Of a stretch of 64,000 bases of DNA, positions 8,256 to 18,754 are shown one piece after another. Within the stretch, counting starts at the first letter, position 1. Every line of letters begins with the position of its first letter. The notes under the pieces were generated by a model. That model was not told where the DNA came from. It ran no database searches and saw only the letters and a list, made by a program, of their open reading frames with translations. The stretch is from NCBI GenBank assembly GCA_020633725.1, contig JACKDC010000005.1, forward strand, positions 263,003 through 327,002, in the 5' to 3' direction. Source of the stretch: Candidatus Latescibacterota bacterium (lineage in GTDB: Bacteria > Krumholzibacteriota > Krumholzibacteriia > JACNKJ01). Both the position numbers and the translations under genes were made by a program.

Positions 8256-8993
8256 ATGGCGGAGACCCTCAAGCGTCAGATCCTCGAGCAGGGCGGTCCG
8301 CCGACCCACGTGGCCGTGATCATGGACGGCAACGGCCGCTGGGCGCGCAAGCGCCTGCTTCCCCGCACCATGGGCCACCGCGAAGGCCGCAAGGCCGTGC
8401 GCCGCACGGTCGAGGCCGCCGCGGAGCTGGGCGTCGGGCACCTCACGCTCTTCACCTTCTCCATGGAGAACTGGCGCCGCCCGGGCGCCGAGGTGAAGGC
8501 GCTGATGGAGTTCCTCGAGGACGTCCTCGAGCACGAGTTCGACGAGCTCGACCGCAACGGCATCCGCCTCTCCAGCATGGGCCGGCTCGAGCTGCTGCCG
8601 CCGCGCACCCTGGCGACCCTGCGGCGCGCCGAGGAGCGACTGGCCAAGAACACGGGCATGGAGCTGGTGCTCGCGCTGAGCTACGGCGGGCGCGCGGAGA
8701 TCGTCGACGCCGCCCGCGCCGTGGCCGCCGCCATCGCGCGCGGCGAGCTGGCCGCCGCCGACCTCGACGAGGACGTCTTCGCCCGCCACCTCTACCTGCC
8801 GGCCCTGCCGCCCGTTGACCTCCTGATCCGCACCAGCGGCGAGCAGCGCATCAGCAACTTCTGCCTCTGGCAGCTGGCCTACGCCGAGATCCACATCACG
8901 CCGGTGCTGTGGCCCGACTTCGACGCGGAGCACCTCTACCGCGCCATCCTCGACTACCAGAGCCGGGAGCGCCGCTTTGGCAAAGTCACCTGA
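8256..8993 (+). CDS. uppS: undecaprenyl/isoprenyl diphosphate synthase (cis-prenyltransferase)
   Basis: 245 residues. Extends farnesyl diphosphate with isopentenyl units in cis to make the lipid carrier for peptidoglycan and O-antigen. The catalytic Asp24 lies in VAVIMDGNGRWA, followed by the substrate-binding RTMGHREG and LFTFSMENWRRP; LIRTSGEQRISNFCLWQLAYAE is the conserved C-terminal region. Length and motifs match UppS. Its 3' end overlaps cdsA by 17 bases. Confidence 0.96.
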   Translation: MAETLKRQILEQGGPPTHVAVIMDGNGRWARKRLLPRTMGHREGRKAVRRTVEAAAELGVGHLTLFTFSMENWRRPGAEVKALMEFLEDVLEHEFDELDRNGIRLSSMGRLELLPPRTLATLRRAEERLAKNTGMELVLALSYGGRAEIVDAARAVAAAIARGELAAADLDEDVFARHLYLPALPPVDLLIRTSGEQRISNFCLWQLAYAEIHITPVLWPDFDAEHLYRAILDYQSRERRFGKVT

Positions 8994-9831
8994 GGGCGGG
9001 CTCCGGCTGCCCGCCCTGGGCCGTCGCCTGCTGGCGGCGGCCGTGCTGGTGCCGCTGGTGGTGTGGATCGTCCTCCAGGGCGGCTGGCTCTTCCTCGGCT
9101 TCAACGCGCTGTGGATGCTCCGTCTCGCCTGGGAGTTCGGCGCCATGCGCAAGGCGCGTGGCCGCCGCCACGGCGGCGCGCTCTTCGGCGCGATGGTGCT
9201 CGCCCTGCTGGCCGCCTTCCGCTGGAGCGGCCTGTCCATGGGGCTCGCGCTCTACGTGCTCATGGCCCTGGCGCTCTTCGGCTTCGAGGCGCTGCGCGGG
9301 CGCATCGAGGGCGCCACCGACCGCGCGGGGGAGAAGCTGCTCATCCTCTTCTACCTCGGTCTGCTGCCCAGCCACTGGGCGCTGCTGCGCGAACTGCCGC
9401 TCGAGGCGGGGCTGCCCTACATCGCCGGCGGGCACTGGTTCCTCTTCGCGGCCGGCGTCACCTGGCTGGGGGACACCTTCGCCTACTTCGTGGGCAGCGT
9501 CTGGGGCCGCCACTCGCTCCGCTCGCCGGTGAGCCCGCGCAAGTCGGTGGAGGGCGTGCTGGGTGGCCTCGGCGGCGCGGTGCTGAGCGCGTGGGTGCTG
9601 GCGCCCTACTGGGCGCGCTTCCTCTCGCCCTGGCAGATCGTGGTGGTGGGGCTCCTGCTCTCCGCGGCGGGGCAGCTCGGAGATCTCTTCGAGTCCTTGC
9701 TCAAGCGCGACAGCGCGATCAAGGACAGCGGGAGCATCCTGCCCGGCCACGGCGGCTTCCTGGACCGCGTGGACAGCATGCTCTTCTCCATCCCCGTCTT
9801 CTACTACCTCCTCCACTGGGCTATCCTCTGA
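8977..9831 (+). CDS. cdsA: phosphatidate cytidylyltransferase (CDP-diglyceride synthase)
   Basis: 284 residues from a TTG start that lies inside the end of uppS; GGGAG (8965-8969) is 7 bases upstream and no better in-frame start precedes the first membrane segment. About eight hydrophobic segments are visible. The C-terminal signature reads KRDSAIKDSGSILPGHGGFLDRVDS, the defining CdsA motif with Asp residues for Mg and CDP binding. It makes CDP-diacylglycerol from phosphatidate and CTP in the inner membrane. dxr starts 2 bases after its stop codon. Confidence 0.95.
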   Translation: MAKSPEGGLRLPALGRRLLAAAVLVPLVVWIVLQGGWLFLGFNALWMLRLAWEFGAMRKARGRRHGGALFGAMVLALLAAFRWSGLSMGLALYVLMALALFGFEALRGRIEGATDRAGEKLLILFYLGLLPSHWALLRELPLEAGLPYIAGGHWFLFAAGVTWLGDTFAYFVGSVWGRHSLRSPVSPRKSVEGVLGGLGGAVLSAWVLAPYWARFLSPWQIVVVGLLLSAAGQLGDLFESLLKRDSAIKDSGSILPGHGGFLDRVDSMLFSIPVFYYLLHWAIL

Positions 9832-9833
9832 CC

Positions 9834-10996
9834 ATGAAGCGCGTTGCTCTCTACGGCGCCTCCGGCAGCATCGGGGGCAGCACCCTCACGGTGCTTCGCG
9901 ACCGCCCCGGCGACTTCGCCCTGGTGGCGCTCAGCGTGCACACGGGCACGGCCGCGCTGGCCGACTGGATCGCCGAGTTCGCGCCCGCGCGGGTGATGAT
10001 CACCGACCCCCACGCCCGCGAGCGCTGGCGCGGCGCGCATCCCGCGCTGGCCGCGCGCTGCCTCCTGCCCGCGGGGGCGCCGCCCGACGCGCTGCTGGCT
10101 GACGACGTGGACGTCGCCCTCAACGGCGTGCTCGGCTTCGCGGGACTCGCCGTCACCCTGGCCGTGCTGGAGCGCGGGCTGGACCTGGCCCTGGCCAACA
10201 AGGAGTCGCTGGTCTGCGGCGGCGCGCCCCTGGCGCGCGCCCGGGCGGCGAGCGCCGGCCGCCTGCTGCCGGTGGACAGCGAGCACAGCGCGGTCTTCCA
10301 GCTGCTGGAGGGGCGCTCGCTCGAACAGGTGCGACGGGTCTGGCTCACCGCCTCGGGCGGCCCCTTCCGCACCCTGGACCTCGCCGCGCTGGACAGCGTG
10401 ACGCCCGCGCAGGCGCTGGACCATCCCACCTGGTCCATGGGCCCCAAGATCACCGTGGACTCGGCGACGCTCATGAACAAGGGCTTCGAGGTGATCGAGG
10501 CCGCGCAGCTCTTCGGGATCGAGGCGGCGCGGATCGGCGTGCTGGTCCATCCCAGCTCGACGGCTCACGCGCTGGTGGAGCTCGCCGACCGCTCGCTGCT
10601 CTGCCAGCTGGCGGCGCCGGACATGAAGCAGCCCATCCTGCTCGCGCTCAGCCATCCCGCGCGGCCCGCGGCCGACTACGGGCGTCTGGATCTGGAGCGC
10701 CCCTTGCGACTGGACTTCGAACCCGTGGACTCCCGGCGATTCCCCGCGGTGGGACTCGCGCTGTCCGCCCTCGCCGCCGGCGGGACGGCCCCGCTGGCCC
10801 TCAACGCCGCCGACGAGGTGGCCGTGGCCGCCTTCCTCGAGGGTCGGCTGCCCTTCACCGGCATCGTGGCCGTGGCCGAGGACGTCCTCGCGGCCGGCGG
10901 CTGGGAACCGGCCGCGGACTTCGCGGCTTTAGTCGAGGCGGACGCCCGCGCCCGGCGCCTGGCGGGGGAGCTGGCTCGCGCCAAGGAAAGGACCCC

Positions 10997-11000
<4 letters not shown>
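9834..11000 (+). CDS. dxr: 1-deoxy-D-xylulose 5-phosphate reductoisomerase
   Basis: 388 residues. It carries out the committed step of the MEP isoprenoid pathway, feeding uppS. It has the NADPH-binding GASGSIGGSTL, LANKESLVCGG, the metal and substrate region LPVDSEHSAVFQ, the flexible loop TASGGPFR, and HPTWSMGPKITVDSATLMNKG. The ATG at 9834 lies 2 bases after the cdsA stop; a longer open frame reaches back through cdsA but is clearly not coding. Its stop overlaps rseP by 4 bases (ATGA). Confidence 0.97.
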
Positions 11001-12334
<1,334 letters not shown>

Positions 12335-12352
12335 GCGGCGCGCGCCGGGGGC

Positions 12353-12730
12353 TCAACCGCCGCGCGGGGGAGCGCTCTCCATGATCTGCTTGCGCCGGAC
12401 GATCTCCTCGAAGATCACCGGCCAGCGCGTGGGGTCCTTCGCGCTGATGTCCGCGGCCACCCCCTCGAGGGAGTCGGCGGGAAAGCTGTCCGCGAGCTGG
12501 TTGAAGCGGGCGTCCGCGAGGGAATCTCCCGCCGCCGCGAGCTGGCGGGCCTCCACCAGGCGCAGGTACTGCTGGACGAAGAACTCCTCGCGCGGGCTGA
12601 GGACGGCGGCGCCGCCGCCGCCCTGACCGCGCTGGCCGCAGGCGCCCAGGCCGAGCGACGCGGCCAGCAGCAGTGAAGCGGCGAGAAAGATAAGGACAGC
12701 GCGCGCGGGCATGGATAACACTCGCCTCAT
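12353..12730 (-). CDS. small putative lipoprotein of unknown function
   Basis: 125 residues. The N-terminus is a lipoprotein signal ending in a lipobox LGAC, followed by a Gly-rich linker and a helical part with acidic patches. I do not recognise a domain. The start could instead be the Met seven residues in, which leaves a more typical signal length. Its 5' end overlaps the 5' end of the longest bamA frame, and its 3' end converges on rseP with an 18-base gap. It interrupts the otherwise plus-strand rseP-bamA order, which is unusual. Confidence 0.6.
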   Translation of the reverse strand: MRRVLSMPARAVLIFLAASLLLAASLGLGACGQRGQGGGGAAVLSPREEFFVQQYLRLVEARQLAAAGDSLADARFNQLADSFPADSLEGVAADISAKDPTRWPVIFEEIVRRKQIMESAPPRGG

Positions 12731-14867
12731 GTCTGGTGGAGCCCTTTCGACGACCCTCGCCGGACCCGCCGCGGCCCCCGCTGCGGTCGATGCCGCGGGA
12801 GTCTACGCGAGGCCGCCGGGCCTGTCAAAGCCCGCGCGCCGGCCCGCGCTCCGCCTGCGCGTGGGGGCGCTGCTCGCCCTCGTCCTGGGCTGCCTGCTCC
12901 CCGTGCGCGCGGCCGGGCAGGACGCCGGCGGCGAGGAGGGGCGGCCCGCCATCGGGCACATCACCCTCGACGGCAACCGCACCTTCTCCGACGGCGAGCT
13001 CAAGGCGCTCATGCGCACGCGCGAGCCGCGGCTGCTCCAGTTCACCGGCCACCCGCGCTACGTGCGCGACTGGCTGCGCAGCGACCTGGCCACCCTCGAG
13101 GCCTTCTACCATCGGGCGGGCTTCTACGAGGTCAGCGTCAGCTCCCTGCGCGAGGGCGACATCGTCTACGACCCCGAGCAGGGGAGCGTGGACATCAGCA
13201 TCCACGTGGACGAGGGCAAGCGGCGCTACCTGCGCGCGCTGTCGATCACACCCTATCTCGGCGAGGCCGAGCGCGGCCTCCGCCGGCGCCTGGCCGCCCA
13301 GCCCGGGCAGCCCTTCGATCCCGAGGCCCCGGCCATGGATCACTTCCGCATCCTGCGGGCGCTGCAGGAGCAGGGCCACTTCGCCGGACGCGTGGAGCAC
13401 GCGATCACCGTGGTGCCCACCGCCTCGCACGCGAGCCGCGATTCGGTGGACCTGGAGTACCGCGTGGATCAGGGGCCGCCGGCCCTGCTGGCCGGCCAGC
13501 GCCTGGAGGGCAACACGCTGGACGACGCGCTCATCCAGCGCGAGCTGACCCTGAAGGTGGGCGGGCCGCTCAAGCTGGACGCGATCCTGACCAGCAAGCA
13601 GAACCTGCTCGACAGCGGCTACTTCCGCGCCGTGGACTACCGGCTGGAGCCGGTGGACTCCACCGCCGGGCCCCGCCGCGAAGGCGAGGAGGAGGCGCTG
13701 CGGCTGGTCTGGATCTTCCGCGAGCGCAAGATGGCGACCGTCGAGACCGGCGTGGGTCTCGGCTCGGTGGACGGACTGCGCCTCCTCGGCGGCTGGACCC
13801 ATCGCAACCTGCTCGACCTGGGGCAGCGCGTGTCGCTGCAGGCCAACTTCTCGCTGAAGGACGACCGCGACGGCCGCTTCGGCTTCAGCTACGAGCGGGA
13901 GTCGCTGGACTGGCGCTTCCTGGACATCGTGCGCCTGCGCGCGCGGCTGGGCCTGACGCTCTTCCGCGAGAAGGACTACGAGAGCGAGAGCGGCGCGTTC
14001 AGCCTGGAGACGCGGGCGATCCGGCTGAGCGCGGCGCGACGCGTCGACCCGGTCACCGTGATGCGGCTGCGCCAGCAGTTCGACTTCCTCTACCAGCGGC
14101 GCATCGTGGACCTGCCGCTGGCGGAGTACCAGCCCACCTACAACACGCGGTCCATCTCGCTGATTCTCGACCGCGACACCCGCGACCACTTCTTCAACCC
14201 CAGTCGCGGCGGGCACTCCTGGTCGAGCTACGAGCTCGCCGGCGGCGTTCAGGGCGGCGACCACAGCTTCCAGCGCCTGCAGCTCAACCTCACGCGTCAC
14301 CGGCGGCTGAGCGGCGAGGGCATCGTGGCGTCGCGCATCTTCCTCGGCGGCGTCTGGCCCTACGGAAAGAGCCGCACGGAGCAGCTGGCCGGCGTGCCGG
14401 CCGACGGCGTGCCCTTTCAGGAGCGCTTCTACTGCGGCGGCGGCGCCACCGTGCGCGGCTACGACGAGAACAGCCTCGGCCCGCGCATCAACCCCGAGGA
14501 CAGCGATCTCACGCCCGAGGTGCCGGGGCAGAGCCTGCCGGACTACATCCTCGGCGGACGCTACATGCTCGTGGCGAACCTCGAGTGGCGCTTCCCGCTG
14601 AGCCTCTTCGGCCGCAGCAGCTTCGGGGGCGTGCTCTTCTTCGACGGCGGCGGCGACTGGGAGAGCCTCGAGGACATCGCCATCGCGCGCGCCCTGCCCT
14701 GGCAGGCGGGCGAGCGCAACGACACGCGGCGCGTCTTCTACGGGCTGGGCGCGGGACTGCGCTATCTCACGCCCATCACGGTGATCCGCGTGGACTTCGG
14801 CCTGCCGCTGCAGAACCTCACCGACAAGGGCGGCCGCTGGCACCTCAGCCTGGGGCACACCTTCTGA
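12729..14867 (+). CDS. bamA: outer membrane assembly factor BamA/Omp85
   Basis: About 712 residues from the ATG at 12729. The start is uncertain: an ATG at 12711 is also in frame, no ribosome site is convincing, and the signal peptide core (GALLALVLGCLLPVRAAG) begins only around residue 45. POTRA-like repeats follow (IGHITLDGNRTFSDGELKALM, GQRLEGNTLDDALIQREL), then the beta-barrel with the Omp85 lid motif GGATVRGYDENSLGPR and a final Phe. It inserts barrel proteins into the outer membrane. It sits between rseP and tamB, a sensible envelope-assembly grouping. Confidence 0.9.
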   Translation: MSGGALSTTLAGPAAAPAAVDAAGVYARPPGLSKPARRPALRLRVGALLALVLGCLLPVRAAGQDAGGEEGRPAIGHITLDGNRTFSDGELKALMRTREPRLLQFTGHPRYVRDWLRSDLATLEAFYHRAGFYEVSVSSLREGDIVYDPEQGSVDISIHVDEGKRRYLRALSITPYLGEAERGLRRRLAAQPGQPFDPEAPAMDHFRILRALQEQGHFAGRVEHAITVVPTASHASRDSVDLEYRVDQGPPALLAGQRLEGNTLDDALIQRELTLKVGGPLKLDAILTSKQNLLDSGYFRAVDYRLEPVDSTAGPRREGEEEALRLVWIFRERKMATVETGVGLGSVDGLRLLGGWTHRNLLDLGQRVSLQANFSLKDDRDGRFGFSYERESLDWRFLDIVRLRARLGLTLFREKDYESESGAFSLETRAIRLSAARRVDPVTVMRLRQQFDFLYQRRIVDLPLAEYQPTYNTRSISLILDRDTRDHFFNPSRGGHSWSSYELAGGVQGGDHSFQRLQLNLTRHRRLSGEGIVASRIFLGGVWPYGKSRTEQLAGVPADGVPFQERFYCGGGATVRGYDENSLGPRINPEDSDLTPEVPGQSLPDYILGGRYMLVANLEWRFPLSLFGRSSFGGVLFFDGGGDWESLEDIAIARALPWQAGERNDTRRVFYGLGAGLRYLTPITVIRVDFGLPLQNLTDKGGRWHLSLGHTF

Positions 14868-17800
14868 TGCGTCGGCACGTTCGCAACTCCACCCTGGCGG
14901 CCCTCGCGCTCTTCCTGCTGATCCTGGTGGGCGCGCTGCTCTTCGTCTCGCGCAACAACCCGTGGCTCGCCGAGCGGGTGGCGGCCATCGTGACGCGCAA
15001 CCTGCTCCAGGCCCGCGGCTACAGCTTGCATCTGGCGGGCATCGAGGGCCGCCTGCCGGGCGAGCTGGTCCTCCACGGGCTGCGCGTGAGCTACGAGGGC
15101 CCGGGGCACGCGCCCTTCGACCTGTTCACCGCGGGGCGCGTGGCCCTGCGCTTCGCGCCCACGAGCCTGCTGCGCGGCGGCTTCCAGGGCGAGTGGCTGG
15201 AGCTCGAGAACGGCGTCCTGCGCGCCTACCCGGTGGAGGCCGAGGGCTGGGCCTATCCCGGCTTCGACAGCCCCGCCGGCGAGCGCAGCCAGGTGCAGGT
15301 GGCGGTGGACCAGGCCGTCTTCGACCAGCTCCTCATCCTGCGCGAGACGCCCGCGGGACGCGACACGCTGCGCCTCGGCCAGGGCGCCTTCAGCCTGTTC
15401 CGCAACAGCGACGGCACCTCCCTCGATCTGCAGCGCCTCACGCTGGAGCGACCCGGCCGGCCGACCCTGCACGCGGCGGGCCTGTTCATCCTGCGCGAGG
15501 GCGGCCGGCTCACCGTCGCGGGGGTGGACCTCAACCTGCCCGAGTCGCGCCTCGAGCTGCGCGGCGACCTGGCGCTGGCCGAGCCGCGGCGGCTGGACGT
15601 GGACATCAGCGTCAATCCCGCGCGGCTTCGCGAGCTGGCCGAGGCCGCCGACGCCGAGCTGGACACGGACAGCTACCTGCGCGGCACGGTGCACGTGGGG
15701 GGCAGCCCCGACAGCCTGCTGCTCGCCGGCCAGCTGAGCGGCGAGCTCTACGACTTCGCGCTCGACAGCGTCAGCTGCCGCGGCCTCTACACCGACGGCC
15801 GCTTCCACTTCTCGCTGCTGCGCGGCCGGGTGAACGAGAGCGCCGTGGACGGCGCCGCCTCCTTCACCCTGCCCCTCTTCGGCCGCGAGTTCGGCTACAG
15901 CGCCGACACCCGGCTCGAGCATCTCGACCTGGCGACGTTCTTCGGCAGCGGTCTCGTCACCGATCTCAGCGGCCGCCTGCACGCCGAGGACCCCGGCGGC
16001 GACGGCCGCTTCCGCTTCACCCTGGGCCCCGGCACGCTGGACCGCTACCCCTTCGCCGAGGCCGAGGGGCGCGCGGGGCTGCGCGGCGACAGCCTGCGCC
16101 TCATGGACGTCACGCTGCAGGATCGCGGGCTGGACGTCACCGTGGACGGCGTCATCCGCCCCGCCGCCGACAGCCTCGATCTGGCCATCGAGGCGCGGAG
16201 CGACGGCGCGCGGCTGACGGGCGTCTTCGCGGGAGACAGCCTCCTGACGGGGCGCGTTGAGCTGAGCGGCCGCTTCGCCGGCCCCGCGCCGGCGCCGGCG
16301 CTGTCGCTGGACGGGCGCTTCGAGGACCTGAGCTACCTGGGCGCCCACTGGCAGCGCGGGCGCTTCACGCTGCGCGGCGACGCGCTCGAACTCGCGCCCC
16401 TGGCGATCCACGCCGAGGGCGACAGCCTCCTCTGGCTGGGCGTCGAGGCCGACCGCTACTTCGTCGAGGCCAGCCTGCTGGGCGACTCGCTGCGCCTGCG
16501 CCAGATCTCCCTGGACGCGCCGGACGCGGCCGCGGACCTGGGCGGCAGCGTGGACCTGGCGCTCCTGCCGCCGCGGCTCACGCTCGATCGCGCCTGGCTG
16601 CGCTGGCTGGGGGTGGAGTGGCTCAACGACCGGCGGCTGCGCGTGGACCTCGGCGATCCGCCGGCCATCGGTCCCGTGCACTGGCAGTCGGAGCAGGGCG
16701 GCGTGGACCTCCGCTGGAACCGGCCCGAGAGCGGGCCGGATCGTCTGCGCCTGGACGCCCTGGACCTGGCGCAGCTCGGCCCCTGGCTGCCCGCGCGGCT
16801 GGGGCTGGCGGGCCGGCTCAGCGGCGACGTCGAGCGCCAGCCCGACGGCAGCCTCGTCGCCCGCGGCGCGCTGTCCTCGCTCGTCCTCGACGGCGAGGCG
16901 GCCGGCCACGCCGAATTCGCGCTGCGCTGGCTGGGGGACAGCCTCGCGGTGGACAGCCTGCGCTGGGAGCCGTCGCCGGGCCGCAGCCTGCGGGTGACCG
17001 GCGGACTCGCCGGACTTCCCGACGTGGCGGACGGCCCCGGCGCCCTGGCCCAGCTGGCGCCGGAGCGGCTCGTGGCCGACCTCGACGTCCAGGCCGACCG
17101 CTTCCCGCTGGAGCGGCTCACCCGCCTCTGGCCGGCGAGCGCGTTCATCCGCGGCAGCCTGAGCGGCGACCTGGCGGTGGACGGGCCGCTGAGCGACCCC
17201 GCCGTCCACTCCGAGGCCCGCCTCGACAGCGCGGCCTTCTGGGCCCTGGGACTGGATCGCCTGGGCTGGACCGCGCACCTCGAGAACGGACAGCTGCGCG
17301 TGGCGCACCTCGATCTGGCGCGGGGCGCGAGCCGGCTGGACGGCTGGCTCACCCTGCCGCTGACGCTCCGACTCGCCGACGGCCGGGGCGAGGCCACGCT
17401 GCGCGCGGACGGTCCCCTGGACGGCGACCTGCACCTGCAGGCCGACGGCGCCGACCTGCTCGGCGCCTGGGATCTGCTGGCCGAGGCGGGCGGCCGCCTG
17501 GAAGGGGACATCACGCTGGCGGGCACCGTGGCCGACCCGCAGCCCACCGGCTATCTGCGCCTCCGGGACGGCACGCTGCGCTTCGCGGGCTGGGAGGAGC
17601 GGCTCAGCGAGCTCAGCGCGGATGGTCTCGTTCGCGGCGGCACGCTGGAGATCCTGTCGATGCACTCGCGCGAGGGCATCCAGTGGTCGCGCTTCAAGGA
17701 GGGCGAGCTCTCGGGCCAGGGCTGGCTCACCTGGCTCGGCCCCTTCCGCTACGGCATGAGCGCGGACTTCGCGCGTTGCTCCTTCGGCACGCTACCCTTC

Positions 17801-18712
17801 TTCACGGGGCTCGTGAGCGGCCACCTGGACCTCAGCACCTGGGAGGAGGAGGACGTCCCGCCGCATCCCTACCTCGAGGGCGACATCGAGGTGCACGAAG
17901 GCACGCTGAGCTACTCCTTCCAGGACGTGGCCGAGACCGCCGGCCCCACCGTGGCGCCGGTGCTCAGCTACGACCTGCGCGTGCGCGCGGAGCAGAACCT
18001 GATGCTCGTCAACGACGAGGCGAACCTGGAGCTGTCCGGCGAACTGGAGCTGATCAACACGCCGTCGGGCCAGGACGTCAGCGGCGAGCTGCAGACCCTG
18101 CGCGGCTACTACCTCGTCTTCGGGACCAAGTTCTACCTGATCCAGGGCGATCTGGACTTCAGCAGCGCGGCGGACATCAATCCGAAGATCGACATCCTGG
18201 CCGAGGCCAGGAACCGGGACGACCGGATTCAGATTCACATCACCAACACCTTCGCGGAGCCCACGGTGGACGTGGTGAGCGAGCAGGGCTACGGGCGCGA
18301 GGACGTGCTGCGCATCCTCATGGGCCTGCCCGTGGGCGCGGAGGAGGGCGCGAGCGGCGCGGCCGGCACGGTCGTTGCGGGGCGCGTGGAGGCCGAGCTG
18401 CTGAACCGGCTGGAGCGCATGGTGTCGGGCGAACTGGCCGGCCTGGTGGACTTCGGGCTGGAGAACCGCAATCTTGCCGGGGCAGGCGAGATCGAGACGC
18501 GCTGGCGCATCGGGCGCTACCTGCCCGGCGGGTTCTACATCAGCTACAACCAGGGGCTGAGCCTGGACTCGGACCGGGAAGTGGGCCTGGACTACCGGCT
18601 CTACAACCGGCTCTATCTGCACTCCGAAGTGGTCAACCGCGGCGGGCAGTTCGCCGACGAGGGCTTGATCAACGAGTACAACGTGGACATCCGCTTCCGC
18701 TACGAGTACTAG
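14867..18712 (+). CDS. tamB: TamB-like translocation/assembly module protein
   Basis: 1281 residues; the ATG shares one base with the bamA stop, so the two are probably translated together. An N-terminal membrane anchor (residues about 10-30) is followed by a very long, repetitive beta-helical part, and the C-terminal ~300 residues match the TamB/DUF490 domain (SGELQTLRGYYLVFGTKFYL, then GQGDLDF-like strands and YGREDVLRILMGLP). TamB-like proteins form periplasm-spanning grooves that move phospholipids or assist Omp85 proteins. A neighbouring bamA fits either role. No separate tamA is seen. Confidence 0.9.
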   Translation: MRRHVRNSTLAALALFLLILVGALLFVSRNNPWLAERVAAIVTRNLLQARGYSLHLAGIEGRLPGELVLHGLRVSYEGPGHAPFDLFTAGRVALRFAPTSLLRGGFQGEWLELENGVLRAYPVEAEGWAYPGFDSPAGERSQVQVAVDQAVFDQLLILRETPAGRDTLRLGQGAFSLFRNSDGTSLDLQRLTLERPGRPTLHAAGLFILREGGRLTVAGVDLNLPESRLELRGDLALAEPRRLDVDISVNPARLRELAEAADAELDTDSYLRGTVHVGGSPDSLLLAGQLSGELYDFALDSVSCRGLYTDGRFHFSLLRGRVNESAVDGAASFTLPLFGREFGYSADTRLEHLDLATFFGSGLVTDLSGRLHAEDPGGDGRFRFTLGPGTLDRYPFAEAEGRAGLRGDSLRLMDVTLQDRGLDVTVDGVIRPAADSLDLAIEARSDGARLTGVFAGDSLLTGRVELSGRFAGPAPAPALSLDGRFEDLSYLGAHWQRGRFTLRGDALELAPLAIHAEGDSLLWLGVEADRYFVEASLLGDSLRLRQISLDAPDAAADLGGSVDLALLPPRLTLDRAWLRWLGVEWLNDRRLRVDLGDPPAIGPVHWQSEQGGVDLRWNRPESGPDRLRLDALDLAQLGPWLPARLGLAGRLSGDVERQPDGSLVARGALSSLVLDGEAAGHAEFALRWLGDSLAVDSLRWEPSPGRSLRVTGGLAGLPDVADGPGALAQLAPERLVADLDVQADRFPLERLTRLWPASAFIRGSLSGDLAVDGPLSDPAVHSEARLDSAAFWALGLDRLGWTAHLENGQLRVAHLDLARGASRLDGWLTLPLTLRLADGRGEATLRADGPLDGDLHLQADGADLLGAWDLLAEAGGRLEGDITLAGTVADPQPTGYLRLRDGTLRFAGWEERLSELSADGLVRGGTLEILSMHSREGIQWSRFKEGELSGQGWLTWLGPFRYGMSADFARCSFGTLPFFTGLVSGHLDLSTWEEEDVPPHPYLEGDIEVHEGTLSYSFQDVAETAGPTVAPVLSYDLRVRAEQNLMLVNDEANLELSGELELINTPSGQDVSGELQTLRGYYLVFGTKFYLIQGDLDFSSAADINPKIDILAEARNRDDRIQIHITNTFAEPTVDVVSEQGYGREDVLRILMGLPVGAEEGASGAAGTVVAGRVEAELLNRLERMVSGELAGLVDFGLENRNLAGAGEIETRWRIGRYLPGGFYISYNQGLSLDSDREVGLDYRLYNRLYLHSEVVNRGGQFADEGLINEYNVDIRFRYEY

Positions 18713-18754
18713 TCGGGCGGTGGCGGCCGTTCGCCGCCGAGGAGGAAAGCGACG

